A DNA stretch of 64,000 nt from Sebastes aleutianus (Eukaryota; Chordata; Actinopteri; Perciformes; Sebastidae): the NCBI GenBank assembly GCA_916700875.1, contig CAKAKS010000060.1, positions 34,048,804 through 34,112,803 on the forward strand, given 5' to 3'. The position numbers were made by a program, and so were the translations under genes. How positions within the stretch are numbered: the first letter of the stretch is position 1; every line of letters begins with the position of its first letter. The notes beneath the pieces are model-generated. The model was given only the letters and a program-made list of their open reading frames with translations. It had not been told where the DNA came from and ran no database searches. This document shows positions 45,501-57,890 of this stretch, one piece after another.

Positions 45501-46194
45501 TCTTGTTCAGATAGCTGGCTAATGATAGTAATAAACAGGTGCTGTGTGAAATGTTTTCTCTTTTTATAAAGCAGAATCTGACATTTAGTTCCTCCGAATG
45601 GCGGCGACTGTTGGCCCGTCGACTTGGAAGAAGAATTAGCGGATGCTGCCTGTTGCCATGTGCGGCCTTTGGGGAGGTCACTGAGGGTTTGTGGGTGTAT
45701 TTCGGTGTTTCACTTACAGCCTGTATGATTGGAAGGGCAGTGATGACTCAAGTAATGAGACACATTATACATATATTTATTTCTAATGTGGTAAATGTGG
45801 GTTTTTTATTCTGCATGTATATGTAGATGCTTGTCCGCTATTTGGCAGCGGCTAAGTATGTCTTACTGGAAATCGGTGGCTTTGGCGGTTAGCGGTTCGC
45901 TCACATGCATAACGACAGAGGAAGCCGTTTGAATAGGAGGCACAACATCACAGAGCTGGCCCGGATCAATTAGGTGCCCTAGGCGAGGCTATAGCTGGTG
46001 CCCCTCACATCGCAGCCAACTCCACCACCGATCATTGTGTTCATACACTTTATGTCTTTGAGATTAAGCTACGCAGATCACACGGAAAAGAAAAACTCTT
46101 TTTCTCAATATGATGTTGTAGGTTATTCCCCAAACGTGAATAATCTTTCCAACTTTCCCCTAACTCTAGCGTTTTATTAGCTATCAGGGTGATG
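42541..46194. other. No gene recognised; unique-looking sequence
   Basis: The longest stretch with no recognised repeat. The 43700-43940 region (for example CCAAATGCCAAAGCCCAGGG) has the look of a conserved non-coding block, but conservation cannot be judged from one sequence. Confidence 0.35.
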
Positions 46195-46505
46195 CACCGA
46201 GCGACTCAGAAAATATATGGAGAAAATCAAATATCACAATATCTTTGACCAAATACCTCGATATCGATATTGTGACGATATCGTAGGGTTGACCATTGGT
46301 GCTTTCACATATTTACACAATGAGACGTAACGATTAAGTGACAGTCTGGTCAATTCAGAAAACGACATCACTTTTACTGTAACGCAGTCTTTAAAACCAG
46401 GAAAAGACAACATCCATGCCATATTATGATGTCCAAAACGACCAAGACGTCCACGACGACATCTGGTCTCATATCCCGATATCGATATAATATTGATATA
46501 TTGCC
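46195..46505. mobile_element. Non-autonomous DNA element (ATACCTCGATATCGATATTG type)
   Basis: ATATCACAATATCTTTGACC, ACCTCGATATCGATATTGTG, TTAAAACCAGGAAAAGACAA and the end TCCCGATATCGATATAATAT match a widespread teleost MITE as I remember it. GATATCGATAT motifs at both ends are inverted. It has no ORF. Confidence 0.7.
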
Positions 46506-46589
46506 TTTTCCTATTTAATAGGCTATGTAGGTGTGATGTTGTGGGCTTTTTTTTGGTAATATTTCAAAATAATAGTCTAATAATAAGTC

Positions 46590-46755
46590 TTTTTTTCGAA
46601 CTTTTTTCAGACATTTTACAGACTTTTTTCAGACTTTTTTGGACATTTCTCAAAGTTTTTTCGGACAATTTTTAGACTTTTTTTCGGATATTTTTCTGAG
46701 TCGTTTGGGAACTTTTTTCAGACATTTTATTGGACATTTTTCGGGCACTTTTTCA
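46590..46755. repeat. Short array of the TTTTTC(A/G)GACATTTT satellite motif
   Basis: Repeated ACTTTTTTCAGACATTTTAC, GACTTTTTTGGACATTT and TTTTTCGGATATTTTTCTGA units like those at 40938-42090, directly upstream of an R1 fragment. Confidence 0.8.
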
Positions 46756-46779
46756 GGTTAGGGTTAGGTTTAAAAACCT

Positions 46780-46935
46780 TCACACATTCACATATCTGGA
46801 GGTCAGAGGTCAAGCGTTGGTGCCATTGGATTCCTTAGATTTTTTAGTTTCAGATGACAGCGTTAACTTCACTCACACTCACCTCTGGAGGACAGAATAG
46901 CGGCCGGGCCGCCGGATCTTTAAGAGGTTAATTAA
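46780..46935 (+). mobile_element. R1 element, copy 6 (fragment)
   Basis: ACATATCTGGAGGTCAGAGG, then a deletion, GTTTCAGATGACAGCG, and the GCGGCCGGGCCGCCGGAT tail that marks the same subfamily as the 24.9-kb copy. Confidence 0.7.
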
Positions 46936-46939
46936 AAAT

Positions 46940-48000
46940 CAATACAGTGTTTTTGAGAATCAATACAGTATCACAACACATAATAATATTTTCTTACACC
47001 CCTACTGACATTGACATCCATATACACGCTAGCATTGCTAAAAGGCTATGATACAGAGTTACCTTATTTACCTGCTCTGTCTCAACTGAGTATATAATAT
47101 CCTCTCCGTCTATGAGCTCCGTCTTTCGGACTACTTTTGGTTCTCTGTAACGTAATGAGTTAAATTCATCCGTCCAGGGCCAGCTGGCTGGACTTTATAG
47201 GCCTCGAGGTGGAGACCCTGGCTGCATGTAAAAGGAGACCCTGTCTGCAAGGTGCACCGCTTTACAGGGGTCTAATCCAGCAATAAAGACACAGAGGAGA
47301 GAGAAGCAGAGAGAAACAGTGAGTGTTCTTTTACATCGGCCCACTCTTTCCTTCTCTCCGGTTTGATGTAGCCTCCGGTGCCATAAGGTTTCACATATTT
47401 TTCCATGATTTAATTGGCATTTGTTTGCCTCCAGTTTTTACACTGAGGGTCATGGGGTTTGTTGAAAATTAGCGACTGTTCTGTCGCTTTTATAGCTCCG
47501 TTAGTGCCTACCCAGTGAGACCTCGCTCTGTTCTGGTCATACGTCTGCCCTCATATAAACTCTATACACGGATAATGGTGGCAGAGAACAGCCATTCTTA
47601 TGTCACTGCTCGTCCAGCATTTGTGTTCATATGTGTTGTATTACTGGATAGCATGGACTAAAAAGCCTTTAGTGGTACAGAGTTTAAAAAGTGAATACAA
47701 TGTTTGAAATGCATTCAGTTCATTTAGACCAGGGCTGGCCCGGGCCAGAAGTCAACACCTATCGTATTGTACTGTGAACATGCAAAATGGTACTGGGATC
47801 CCACGTTCTCCTAATTCAATATCATTTTAGCTTTTACATAATTAACCCCTTAAAACCCACCTGCTGAATACAATTGGACTCATTTCCAGTCATACCCAAT
47901 TTATTCATTTTCAAAACTGTGTAGTGACCGCAGCATGCAGAAATATTCAAATACACCATTTTAGAACATAACACATTTATACTGCATTAAAAGAACTGCA
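46940..48000. other. No gene recognised
   Basis: No splice-supported frame and no assigned repeat. Confidence 0.4.
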
Positions 48001-48004
48001 TGTT

Positions 48005-48260
48005 TTTTTTTTTGCCTCAAACTGCATGTGATTATCATAAAGTGGGCATGTCTGTAAAGGGGAGACTCGTGGGTACCCATAGAACCCATTTACATTCACA
48101 TATCTGGAGGTCAGAGGTCAAGGGACCCCTTTGAAAATGGCCATTCCAAGTTTTTCCACGACAAAATGTAGCCTAACTTTGGGGAGTTCTTTAGTCTCCT
48201 TCCCGATAAACTAGTATGACATGGTTGGTACCGATGGATTCATTAGGTTTGCTACAGCCT
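48005..48260 (+). mobile_element. R1 element, copy 7 (fragment)
   Basis: CTGCATGTGATTATCATAAA, GGGTACCCATAGAACCCATT, CTGGAGGTCAGAGGTCAAGG and GGTTGGTACCGATGGATTCA align to copies 1 and 2. The 3' end is replaced by unrelated sequence. Confidence 0.85.
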
Positions 48261-49339
48261 CCGAGTAAAGTATTAAAGTATTTAAAAAAACATCATCTGG
48301 CCAAATCGAACCTGATGGTGGGCCAACTTTGGCCCGCGGGCCCTACTTTGGTCAGCCCAGAAATCCAGTCCTATTCTCACAAAAGTCTGAGCTGTGTTTG
48401 TATTAATCATTTCCAGTTTAACATTTAGCAGATTTCCCTCAGCAACTGTCAAAATCTTAAAGTGAAAGACCTAAAGACCTCAAACTGTGGACGCCTCACA
48501 TGTGAGGTGAAAAAGTGCTGACTTCTACGAATGAGTAAATGTCACAATGGCGTCTCCAACAGCTCACTTTCATGCGGCTCCGGCTGCTGAGGGAACCGTC
48601 CTGTGTTTATACATGCTGGGCCTTCGGGGCGGTTGCAGCGGCTTTGGGCTCGTTGTGTTGTTTCCCCTCAGCGCCGGCCACGTTTGATGGTTGATTGAAC
48701 GCGAAAACACTTGGCTGCGTTCTGCGAGGAAGCCGTGAAACTGTCGGCCTCTAGACCTTCCTTCTGTGCAGCCGGGTCTGACAGTGGTGGACAGACAGAT
48801 GATCCTCTAAACCTCAACACTCTAAACTTAACAATCCCATGTTGACAACCAGTAGATGAAGTGCTGAGTAGTAATTGGACGAGTTTTGGGAAATGAGAGT
48901 CGGGCTGCTTCTCAGGGTTCCTCTCCCTCAGCCCTCCCTCCCTCTCTCTGCAGGTCATCAGTCACACCCAGGTTAATGAGAGTTTACTGAGGCCGATGTG
49001 ATGTTTACTCTCTTAATGGAAAGCAGTAGGTGGTTTTACTATTTCTAAGTGTGGATATAATTCTAATACTGGACAATATGCTTCTTCTTCTTCTTCTTGT
49101 GAATTCATTTGTAAACCTTGAAGAAAAACATATATTTATCTAAAATGATTTCTGTAAATTAAGACATATTGCTCCAAGTTATGAAAGGACGGTGTACAAA
49201 ACTGAAAAATGCTTCTTTGCTTCTGAAAATCAACAGGATGGAAATGACTTCTCCCTTTAATCAGTCAGCTGAGCCAGCAGCATGACAGCTGTTTTAATGC
49301 TTTATTTACATTAACAGCTTAAAGATGGGTGGTGTTGAT
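48261..49339. other. No gene recognised; (CTT)6 at about 49082
   Basis: Nothing assignable apart from a short CTT run. Confidence 0.45.
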
Positions 49340-49440
49340 TAGGGATGCACCGATACCACTTTTTTTCAGACCGAGTACGAGTACTTACATTTGGGTACTC
49401 TCCGATACCGAGTACCGATACGAGTACTTCTCTGTGCCAA
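49340..49440 (+). mobile_element. GGGATGCACCGATACC transposon terminus fused to 28S-derived DNA
   Basis: TAGGGATGCACCGATACCAC followed by alternating GAGTACGAGTACTT / CCGATACCGAGTACCGAT units. This is the left-end counterpart of the GATATCAGTGCATCCCTA-type right end at 30347. I recognise it as a hAT-like teleost MITE terminus. 28S-like sequence begins about 30 bp later. Confidence 0.7.
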
Positions 49441-49470
49441 AAGACCCTCGTGGACAAAGTGCTCGCTGCA

Positions 49471-49719
49471 CCGCCGGGGAGGGACGGGGTCCCCTGCTCC
49501 AGGTGCGACTGTCGACCGGGGCGGACTGTCCTCAGTGCGCCCCGACCGTATCGTGCCCCCAGGGCGGGGCTCGGCCCACGTAAAAGGCTCCAGGGGTCTG
49601 CGGCGATGTCTGCAAGCCACCCGACCCGTCTTGAAACACGGACCAAGGAGTCTAACGCACGCGTGAGTCAGAGGGTGCAAGCAAAACCCTGTGGCGTAAT
49701 GAAAGTGAGGGCCGGCGCC
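49471..49719 (+). pseudogene. 28S rRNA-derived segment C, longest copy
   Basis: GGACGGGGTCCCCTGCTCC, GGTGCGACTGTCGACCGGGG, GGCGGACTGTCCTCAGTGCG, CCCACGTAAAAGGCTCCAGG, CACCCGACCCGTCTTGAAAC and GTAATGAAAGTGAGGGCCGG follow fish 28S rRNA from inside D2 to its 3' flank, as I remember it. Overlapping open frames of 84-145 codons on both strands come from the stop-poor rRNA sequence and are not genes. Confidence 0.9.
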
Positions 49720-50106
49720 CTGTATATTCCAGCTATTCTCGTCACTCTCATCTTGCCTGTCAGTTTTCATCGTATAATTTAATAAAACAAGTGCCAAAAA
49801 AAATCACCTTTGATTTGACGGTGTAACTCTAACCAGACTCCGAGCTTTGATTATCTCCCAGGCCAGACTAAACTCTGCTTCGCAGCCAGCTGTCGGGGAA
49901 ATATCCAGACACCCCAGAGATGACCCCACAATTATGAAAATGAAGTATTAATAGCTTAAAATTGCACCCAAATGGCTATCATGCAGGCGCACAAGGAAAA
50001 CCTGTTTGTTTTTACTTTCCATCGAAATCATTAGCAGAGTTTGGAAAAATTCTCTTGGAGGAGGTTCAGAGGTATTCGGGACATTTGCGGTGTGTTAAAA
50101 TGGGGA

Positions 50107-50137
<31 letters not shown>

Positions 50138-51455
50138 TGTAAACCTGTCCATATATTTTCAGTATCTAACATCTCTACCTTACTCAATCTGACAAATATC
50201 TGGCAAATATGCTTTTGCCAAGTTAGTGTCAAATTTGGGCGATCTGGCAGTGTGTTTGCATGTGTGTGTGCATGTGTGTGTGTGCATGTGTGTGTGCATG
50301 TGCAGGGGGAGGCCAGTATATAAATTTACTTCAGCTCATGTTGACGGCTTTATTGTGTCTATTCCATCCAACAAGCTTTGAGTCCGAAGTGCATTCAACT
50401 TCACCTCAATTTATGAATCTGACGCATCACTGAAAACGTATTTCCAAAGCAGAGAAGACACATCGTTGGTCTGTTGGGTCTAAACATATCAAAAAGAAGC
50501 AATGTGATGCTTCTTGTTTGCCCAGTTGCAGAACGAAGGTCCCTTATTTCATTTAATGCAATGTCTCAACTCGGTTTCAGTTAGTGTTGCAAGGCTTCAA
50601 AGTGAAGTAATAGACGGGGAACTTTGAAGTTTAAGAGAGTCGGAGCATTGAAGCAACAGTCCGGGGAGCAGACTCTCCTAATATAAGAATAATGTAATAA
50701 TAGGGAGCAGTGGGAGAAAAAGCTCCTCAGACATTATGTGCCTTTTCATCTTTTTTGGCAAGAACGCTTCTCTTGTTTGGTAACATGTCACTGATGTAAG
50801 TTCAGACCTGCTTTGTTGTGTCATTCTTATAATGAAAGAGTCACTCTGTTGTTAAACTCAAACGTATCGAGACAAAAGGTCAAACAGGCACCTTTTCTCT
50901 GATGACCTCAGTGATGTTCCCTCTGTGAGTGAGGGTCAAGGTACTGAGGACTGTTTGACGACGACATCAGTCCAGATAGTTTGCTAACAGGAATCCCTCC
51001 TGTCTTTGTTGTGAACATGTATTTGAGTGGACCCGTATTATTCCGGCTCCTGTGCGGACCCCCAGCTCAGCCTCTCGTGACGAGCCGGGGGGAAGATGGA
51101 TGAGACGCAGAAAACGAGACAATTTCCTGGTGTAATCCCGGGTGGAGGCGAAGAACGCTGAGACAGAGGGAGATCCGTGTGTGTTTACTAGCGTCTTTAT
51201 CTGAGAGGACCTGGTTTATAGTTTTATACTTCTCTTAGTATTAATACTACGGACCACCCAAGGTTTCACAGTTTGTTTGCCGAGTACAGTTACTATTTCT
51301 TAAAGTTGTGACTAACTTTCTGAATTAAGAGAAAATCATCAAAATAAAAACATGCAACCCTAATTATTATATTATTATTCACCCTAATTATAAGACTCCT
51401 ACGTTTTTGGTCTAAAAGTAGAAAACAAAGTACTTGAGAGTATCTCCCGTTAGTG
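49720..51455. other. No gene; TG tracts at 50109-50135 and 50251-50301
   Basis: TG runs are interrupted by GCATG. Nothing else is recognised. Confidence 0.45.
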
Positions 51456-51459
51456 GACT

Positions 51460-51667
51460 TTTCATTCACATATCTTGAGATGAGAGGTCAAGCAGCAAGC
51501 TAGTATCACATGGTTGGTACCGATGGATTCATCAGGTTTTCTAGTTTCATATGATGCCAGTATCTTCACTCTAGCTTTAAAACTGAGCCGCTACAACCTT
51601 AGAAATTAGTGGCGTAAAAATGAATTTGCGTAAACGTATTATTATCGCGTTAACTTTGACAGCCCTA
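51460..51667 (+). mobile_element. R1 element, copy 8 (3' part with terminus)
   Basis: GGTTGGTACCGATGGATTCA, CCAGTATCTTCACTCTAGCT and the intact right terminus CGTTAACTTTGACAGCCCTA. Internal deletions compared with copy 2. Confidence 0.85.
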
Positions 51668-51744
51668 AAAATGATATGTTGTATTTAAGTTAACGGCATA
51701 CCAACAACAGCTAATAGGTGTGACAATAGGTTGTTGGTTAACTG

Positions 51745-51790
51745 GAGCTGTTGCCTCCGCAACCCGACCCTGGATGAGAGGTTGAAGATG
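51745..51790 (+). repeat. LINE 3' tail remnant (GACCCTGGATGAG...GATGAGTGAGTGA)
   Basis: CCTCCGCAACCCGACCCTGG, GAGAGGTTGAAGATGAG and a GTGA-type tail resemble the 3' end of a fish RTE/Rex3-like LINE, as I remember it. Very short, so tentative. Confidence 0.4.
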
Positions 51791-52019
51791 AGTGAGTGAG
51801 TGAATATTGAGATCACGATTATTCAACACAGCTACTCTTTGACTTTGGAAATATCATAATGCATTTAGAAAGAACATTTTGTAGCCTACATTTTAATTCT
51901 AAATTCATCAATCTGGTGCCCTTTGAGAGCAAAACTAAGAGGCTAGATAAACAAGTTTGTAGTCTAGTAAACAATTTAATCCTAAATGTTTGGAGACAGG
52001 TCAGGTGGATTGCCGATAT

Positions 52020-52245
52020 CGCTGCACTGAGGACAGTCCGCCCGGTTAAGAGTCGCTCCGGGAGCATGGAGCTCCGCCCCTCCCTAAGCGGTGAGGTCTG
52101 GGCGAGGGGTGCTGTAAAACGCCACCTTCACCCCGGGCCATTCCAAGTCGACCTACAGCCGGTCATGGTACGGAGGAAGTACGCCCGACGATGGCCAGCC
52201 AGAGCCGGGGAGAGTTCCCACAAGGGGATCCTCCCACACTGAGAA
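52020..52245 (-). pseudogene. 28S rRNA-derived segment D, reverse orientation, diverged
   Basis: On the minus strand GGGCGGACTGTCCTCAGTGC is preceded by CTTGGAATGGCCCGGGGTGA, AGGTGGCGTTTTACAGC and CCCAGACCTCACCGCTTAGG. This is the order of the 28S D2 region upstream of segment C, as I remember it. It is more diverged than A-C and covers more of D2. Confidence 0.65.
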
Positions 52246-53296
52246 GTGCACCGCTGTAAAGGGGTGTGCCGGATTTATAAGAAAAGACAGAACCAGAGCG
52301 TCATTGTGAAACGGACGGCAGCACAATAATCATTTTATGCCGATTATTTTGTTTTCATAATGTTGGAAGCCAAAATCATAATTGAAATTGGATTAATTGC
52401 ACAGCCATCAGCACATCACTAGATGCTTGGTCACTGTTAATGTAGTTTGAACACTTTGTGACTCTACAACATTGATATTGTATCTGATATTACTGTATTA
52501 GTATTTTCCATTAAAGATTGTTTCTTCTTTCCAAAAGGAACCTCACTCTGGCTCCATAATGTGAGGTTACTGTTGCTGATTTTATGGCCCATTTGCTCTT
52601 CTTTCTCGCTCTCTGTTTCACTCATTCCTGCAGCGCTGCAGAGGAACATGTTGCATCCCGACAGAGACGAGCAGCATTACCTTCTTCTCAATGGGAGCTA
52701 CCTCCAGCGGGATCGGCCAGAGAGAGAGAGAGAGATTGAGTTTCACAGCCACATATTAATTTAATCATGCAGCATTGTTAACAGATGTCACTGTACGGCG
52801 CCTGGCCCGTTGATCCTTCATCAGCATGTGTTGCTGCAATCAATACCCTCATTAGCGAGCCGTCAGGGCCGAGGAAATGCTTAGAGAGAGAAGGCCTTTT
52901 TCATGTTCGATTACACTGCGAAGCACTGAGCCGCTGTCCAACAGTGGTGCTGGCTGAGCTCTCGTGAGCTCTGGGAGTGTTTCACGTCACACCGGGGAGC
53001 TCGGGCCGAAACAAGAAACATGATTTTACATTTGTTGGAGAGTCTGGAGGAATGGACGATGTGTTCACGCCCAATCTGCTGCTGATTGTAATGAAGTCTC
53101 TGGTGATTCCTCTGGTCAGAGAATATCCCAGACGGATGCGTTCACACGCATATACACAAACACTTACATACATAAACTGCTCCTCCGGTGCACAGTGCAA
53201 ACATATAACTTTGTTTTGGTGCAGACAGACTCTCGCAGGCTGTGGATTACATTTACATACAGCAATGCACAAACACACATTCACAGTGTGCATGTT
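52246..53296. other. No gene recognised
   Basis: A CAG at 52633, preceded by a pyrimidine tract, opens a 30-codon frame (LHPDRDEQHYLLLNGSYLQR), but no donor follows. The 52740-52900 stretch is unique-looking and could be a conserved non-coding block. Confidence 0.35.
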
Positions 53297-54323
53297 GATG
53301 CATCACGATTTACGATTTTGAAATCGATGTTTTAATGCCAGAATCGATATATTTTCTTCATTTGAGTCTCTGTGGAGGTAGAAGGAAGTTACCGCTTTTA
53401 TTGTTGTAGTAATGTTGAGTAATGTGACGTCATATCTCTTCCGTATCCGTCAACCAAAACAAACCACGACAGCGAATTGAAACGACAAAGTATAAAACGT
53501 TGGAGGGTCGTCGTGGATACGACCTGCACCCTCACATGTTAAATCCAGCGTGGTAAACACTACACATCCAGTAAAGGATGGAAACACTTTGGGTTTCACA
53601 CATTGACAGGAAAAGCAGAGTTAGACAGAGCAGAGCTAAAGCTGCATGCTAACTCCGTCACGGACAGGAAACGTTATGGTATGGCGGTAACGTGGCGGTG
53701 GAGCCGGCCGTCGCTCTCGTCTCCGTGGTCAAATGGGCCGACGCTACAACTGTAGAGCACCCACATACTGACATTTGTGTTCTCTGCATTGAAACGGCCC
53801 CGATGGAGCTGACCATGGATGGATAAAGAGAACGGAGCTGACGGGAGAGCTAGAGACCACCTTGGAGAAGTTAGAGGAAGTAGACACGTGGGACTACGTC
53901 CGCTTTTCAAAATAAGGTGTTAACAAAGGGAACTGTATATACAAAATACATCTATGGAAATCAGATTGATGGATTATATTCACCAGAAGTATAAAACATT
54001 ACATGTCCCTTATAAATTAAAAAGAAAATACCACTAATCTGTGAGGGAAATTCTTTTTTTTGGTTGCTGGATAATAAATGTAATAAATAATTCCTGACAA
54101 TGATCCTGATATATTTGACTTCAGGACATCTCTGACTACATACATGCTGAAAATCAAACGTTTTGACTGTTCATTTAGATATTTTTCAAAGTAAAAGTCC
54201 CTAGAAGTGTCTGATTCAACTTCTTCCTCATGGTCTAGTGTTAAAAAAGTAATAAATAAATGGCACTATTTAAAAATCGTGATGGTATCGAATCGGGAGG
54301 AAGGTGTATCGTCCCAGCCCTAC
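53297..54323 (+). mobile_element. ~1-kb DNA element R3, copy 2, uninterrupted
   Basis: Aligns to 27729-28865 and keeps an interior lost there (53520-53690, with CACATCCAGTAAAGGATGGA). The right terminus is ATCGTCCCAGCCCTAC. It keeps the empty LINE insertion site GTATATACAAAATA at about 53935. Non-coding. Confidence 0.8.
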
Positions 54324-55541
<1,218 letters not shown>

Positions 55542-55688
55542 CTCTGTGTGCTATCAGGCCTGTGTGTGTCTCCAGAGGGAAACTGTATCAGACAACAGAG
55601 TTCACGTGACCCGGGGAGTCAGCCTTCCTTAATCCTACTGTCAGCCCTAATTGGGCAGCAGGGGATTGATCTAGTATGCCCTCTCTCT

Positions 55689-55691
<3 letters not shown>

Positions 55692-55763
<72 letters not shown>

Positions 55764-55799
55764 CGTGTGCGTGTGCGCGTGTGCGTGTGTGTGTGCGTG
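55692..55799. repeat. (TG)34 microsatellite with CG-containing tail
   Basis: 68 bp of pure TG followed by GCGTGCGTGTGCGTGTGCGCG units. It lies 152 bp after, and is complementary to, the (CA)114 tract. Confidence 0.98.
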
Positions 55800-55931
55800 C
55801 CCTAAATGGCCTCATAGCTGAAGTTCGTTTACAGACGGACTCCTGACTCCACAGTCCAGAGAAGCTATGGAGGTAAAAGAGAGACAAAGAAGTGCCAGTT
55901 TATAATTTACTTATAGACTCCAGGTGGAATA

Positions 55932-56457
55932 TTAAAGCTTCAGTAGGCAGTATGTTTTTGGCAGGTCATTACAGAGAGAGAGAGAGCGTTCCTATTGGCT
56001 GTTCTCCGGTCATGTGACCAGAACTTGTCATTCCTTCAACAGATTTCTACAATGGCGGCGGCGTCACAAACTTTTTCGTTTTCCAGCTAAACCGTGCACT
56101 ACAAGATGATTCTGAGAACATCTGAGGAGAGGAATAGGCATTAACGTAAAAGAATATTGATTCATATTTGATCAGCGCTGCCTAGTTTGACCGTTTGGTC
56201 GGAGTTCAGAGTGATTGACAGCCGGCTCTCAGAGACGGCAGCTGGACAGCAGACCTCAGATCAGCTCTGACTGCTTGTTTTCCTCCGGTCTGTGAAATCT
56301 TGCAGATGCCGTTAGAAGCACCGGAGGACACAGAGGACACAGAGGAACATGATTTTTTTCAGGTTAACTGTTTCATGTACTACTGTCACGAAATAGCGTT
56401 TTATAAAAATAACTTTTTTTAATGATATTTGCTCCAATCTGCCTCCTGATGCTTTAA
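55932..56457. mobile_element. Complete TTAA-flanked MITE (AGC(T/A)TCAG(T/G)AGGCAG ends)
   Basis: The left end TTAAAGCTTCAGTAGGCAG and the right end, reverse complemented TTAAAGCATCAGGAGGCAG, match with two differences. TTAA is on both edges. It is 526 bp and non-coding. It shares its left half with 11000-11394. A TTAA target fits piggyBac or Kolobok superfamilies; the parent is unknown. Confidence 0.85.
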
Positions 56458-57890
56458 AGCGGGTCAATCTACTGTATGTAACACTAAACAGAGTGAAACT
56501 AATGCTGTCCCTCACAGGTAGAGAGATGTGGGTATCATGGAAGATAAACTTCATATGATCCTTCTACTAACTGATGGTTACCACTTCTATACAGCACATT
56601 ATATCTAAATCAGAAAGTCTATTGCACTTCACCAGTAGAGGGCAATACTGCTAAAACTACAGTGACCAGTGTCCAACTCCCTCTGAAACACACTAATCAC
56701 ATCCATTATCTCCGTTGTTTCAGGAAGGTTGAAAGCGTTGCTTTCAGAGGAGACATATATTTGTTGAACAAAGACAGGAACTATAACAGATGATGCCGTG
56801 GTGGTGGAGACAAGGGAGGTGGCTGTAAATCACTGGCCATCATTGAATTCGAGACCAAAGGAATTCATAATTCCAGCTAAGATCTCCCCCCCCCCCACAT
56901 CCCCTGGACCGCCATTCATCTGCATGCTCTTCACTATGTGAAGGAAGTGGCTGCGTGTCTCAGCCTGAATTATTAGAGCGCTAAAGGTGAGCAGCTTAAA
57001 GCGAGACGCCGTGCAAGATGCACAAAGAAAAAGAAATGGATGAAAAAATGACCAGCTGGGTGAAACTAACCAGACTTGGCACCGCAAATGGCCAAAGACA
57101 TCTATTAGAAACAGAAAAGTCCAACACATGTGTTCTTCTCTTTCTCCTCTTTCACCATTTGGAAGGTTTTATTCTGTGGATTCTTTGGCCGGAGGACAAC
57201 AACTTTAGTCACAGAAATAAACTTCAAGAGCAGCGTGCTCACCACTAAAACAGGAAGGACCCCACAAACTAACCGAGCTCACCGCTTCATGTTGGTTTGT
57301 TTAATCATTCTCTTGCTAATACCTTTCATTTATTTCCTTTGCTGTTTTATTTGATGCCTGCTGAGGTTCCACTGTAAACCCACTAAAAGCAACTCAGCCT
57401 CTGTATGACATCATGGGTACACTTACACATTTTGATTGGCTATTAGAGACCTGTTCCAGTTACCGTGACGACCAGGAAACACTTTAGAAGTTGTTTCTGC
57501 AGAGACCAACACAATAATCTTGTCAGATGTCAGAATGAGGGATGACTCTCCTCAGCTGTCCAACAATGAAACCAAATCCAAAACTGAACAAAGATGCAAC
57601 CGGCAAAAAAAACAGCAGCCAACTCTGAAATAAAGTCATAAAGTAGACACAACTGTCTGAGATGACTTAGTGTCTTCTTCACATGCCCTGCAGGCATCTC
57701 GCTTTTGTCTGTGAGTGCCCGCTGATCTGATCTACTGCAGACCGTCCACACGACATCGCTCAGAACATTTGGTGAAAGAGTTGTTATGCAGCACGTTATC
57801 TAATAATCTGCACTCTAATGAAGCAGCTTTAGTTGATCCTTCATTTACCACATGTTGTGTTTTACCACCATGTGTTTGCAGGCATCAGAC
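56458..57890. other. No gene recognised
   Basis: Nothing assignable. A C10 run lies at about 56887. Confidence 0.4.

Noticed and set aside
49311..49797. Overlapping frames of 84-145 codons on both strands
   Set aside because: They fall in 28S-derived sequence, which is GC-rich and stop-poor. The frames coexist on both strands and match rRNA order, not a protein family.
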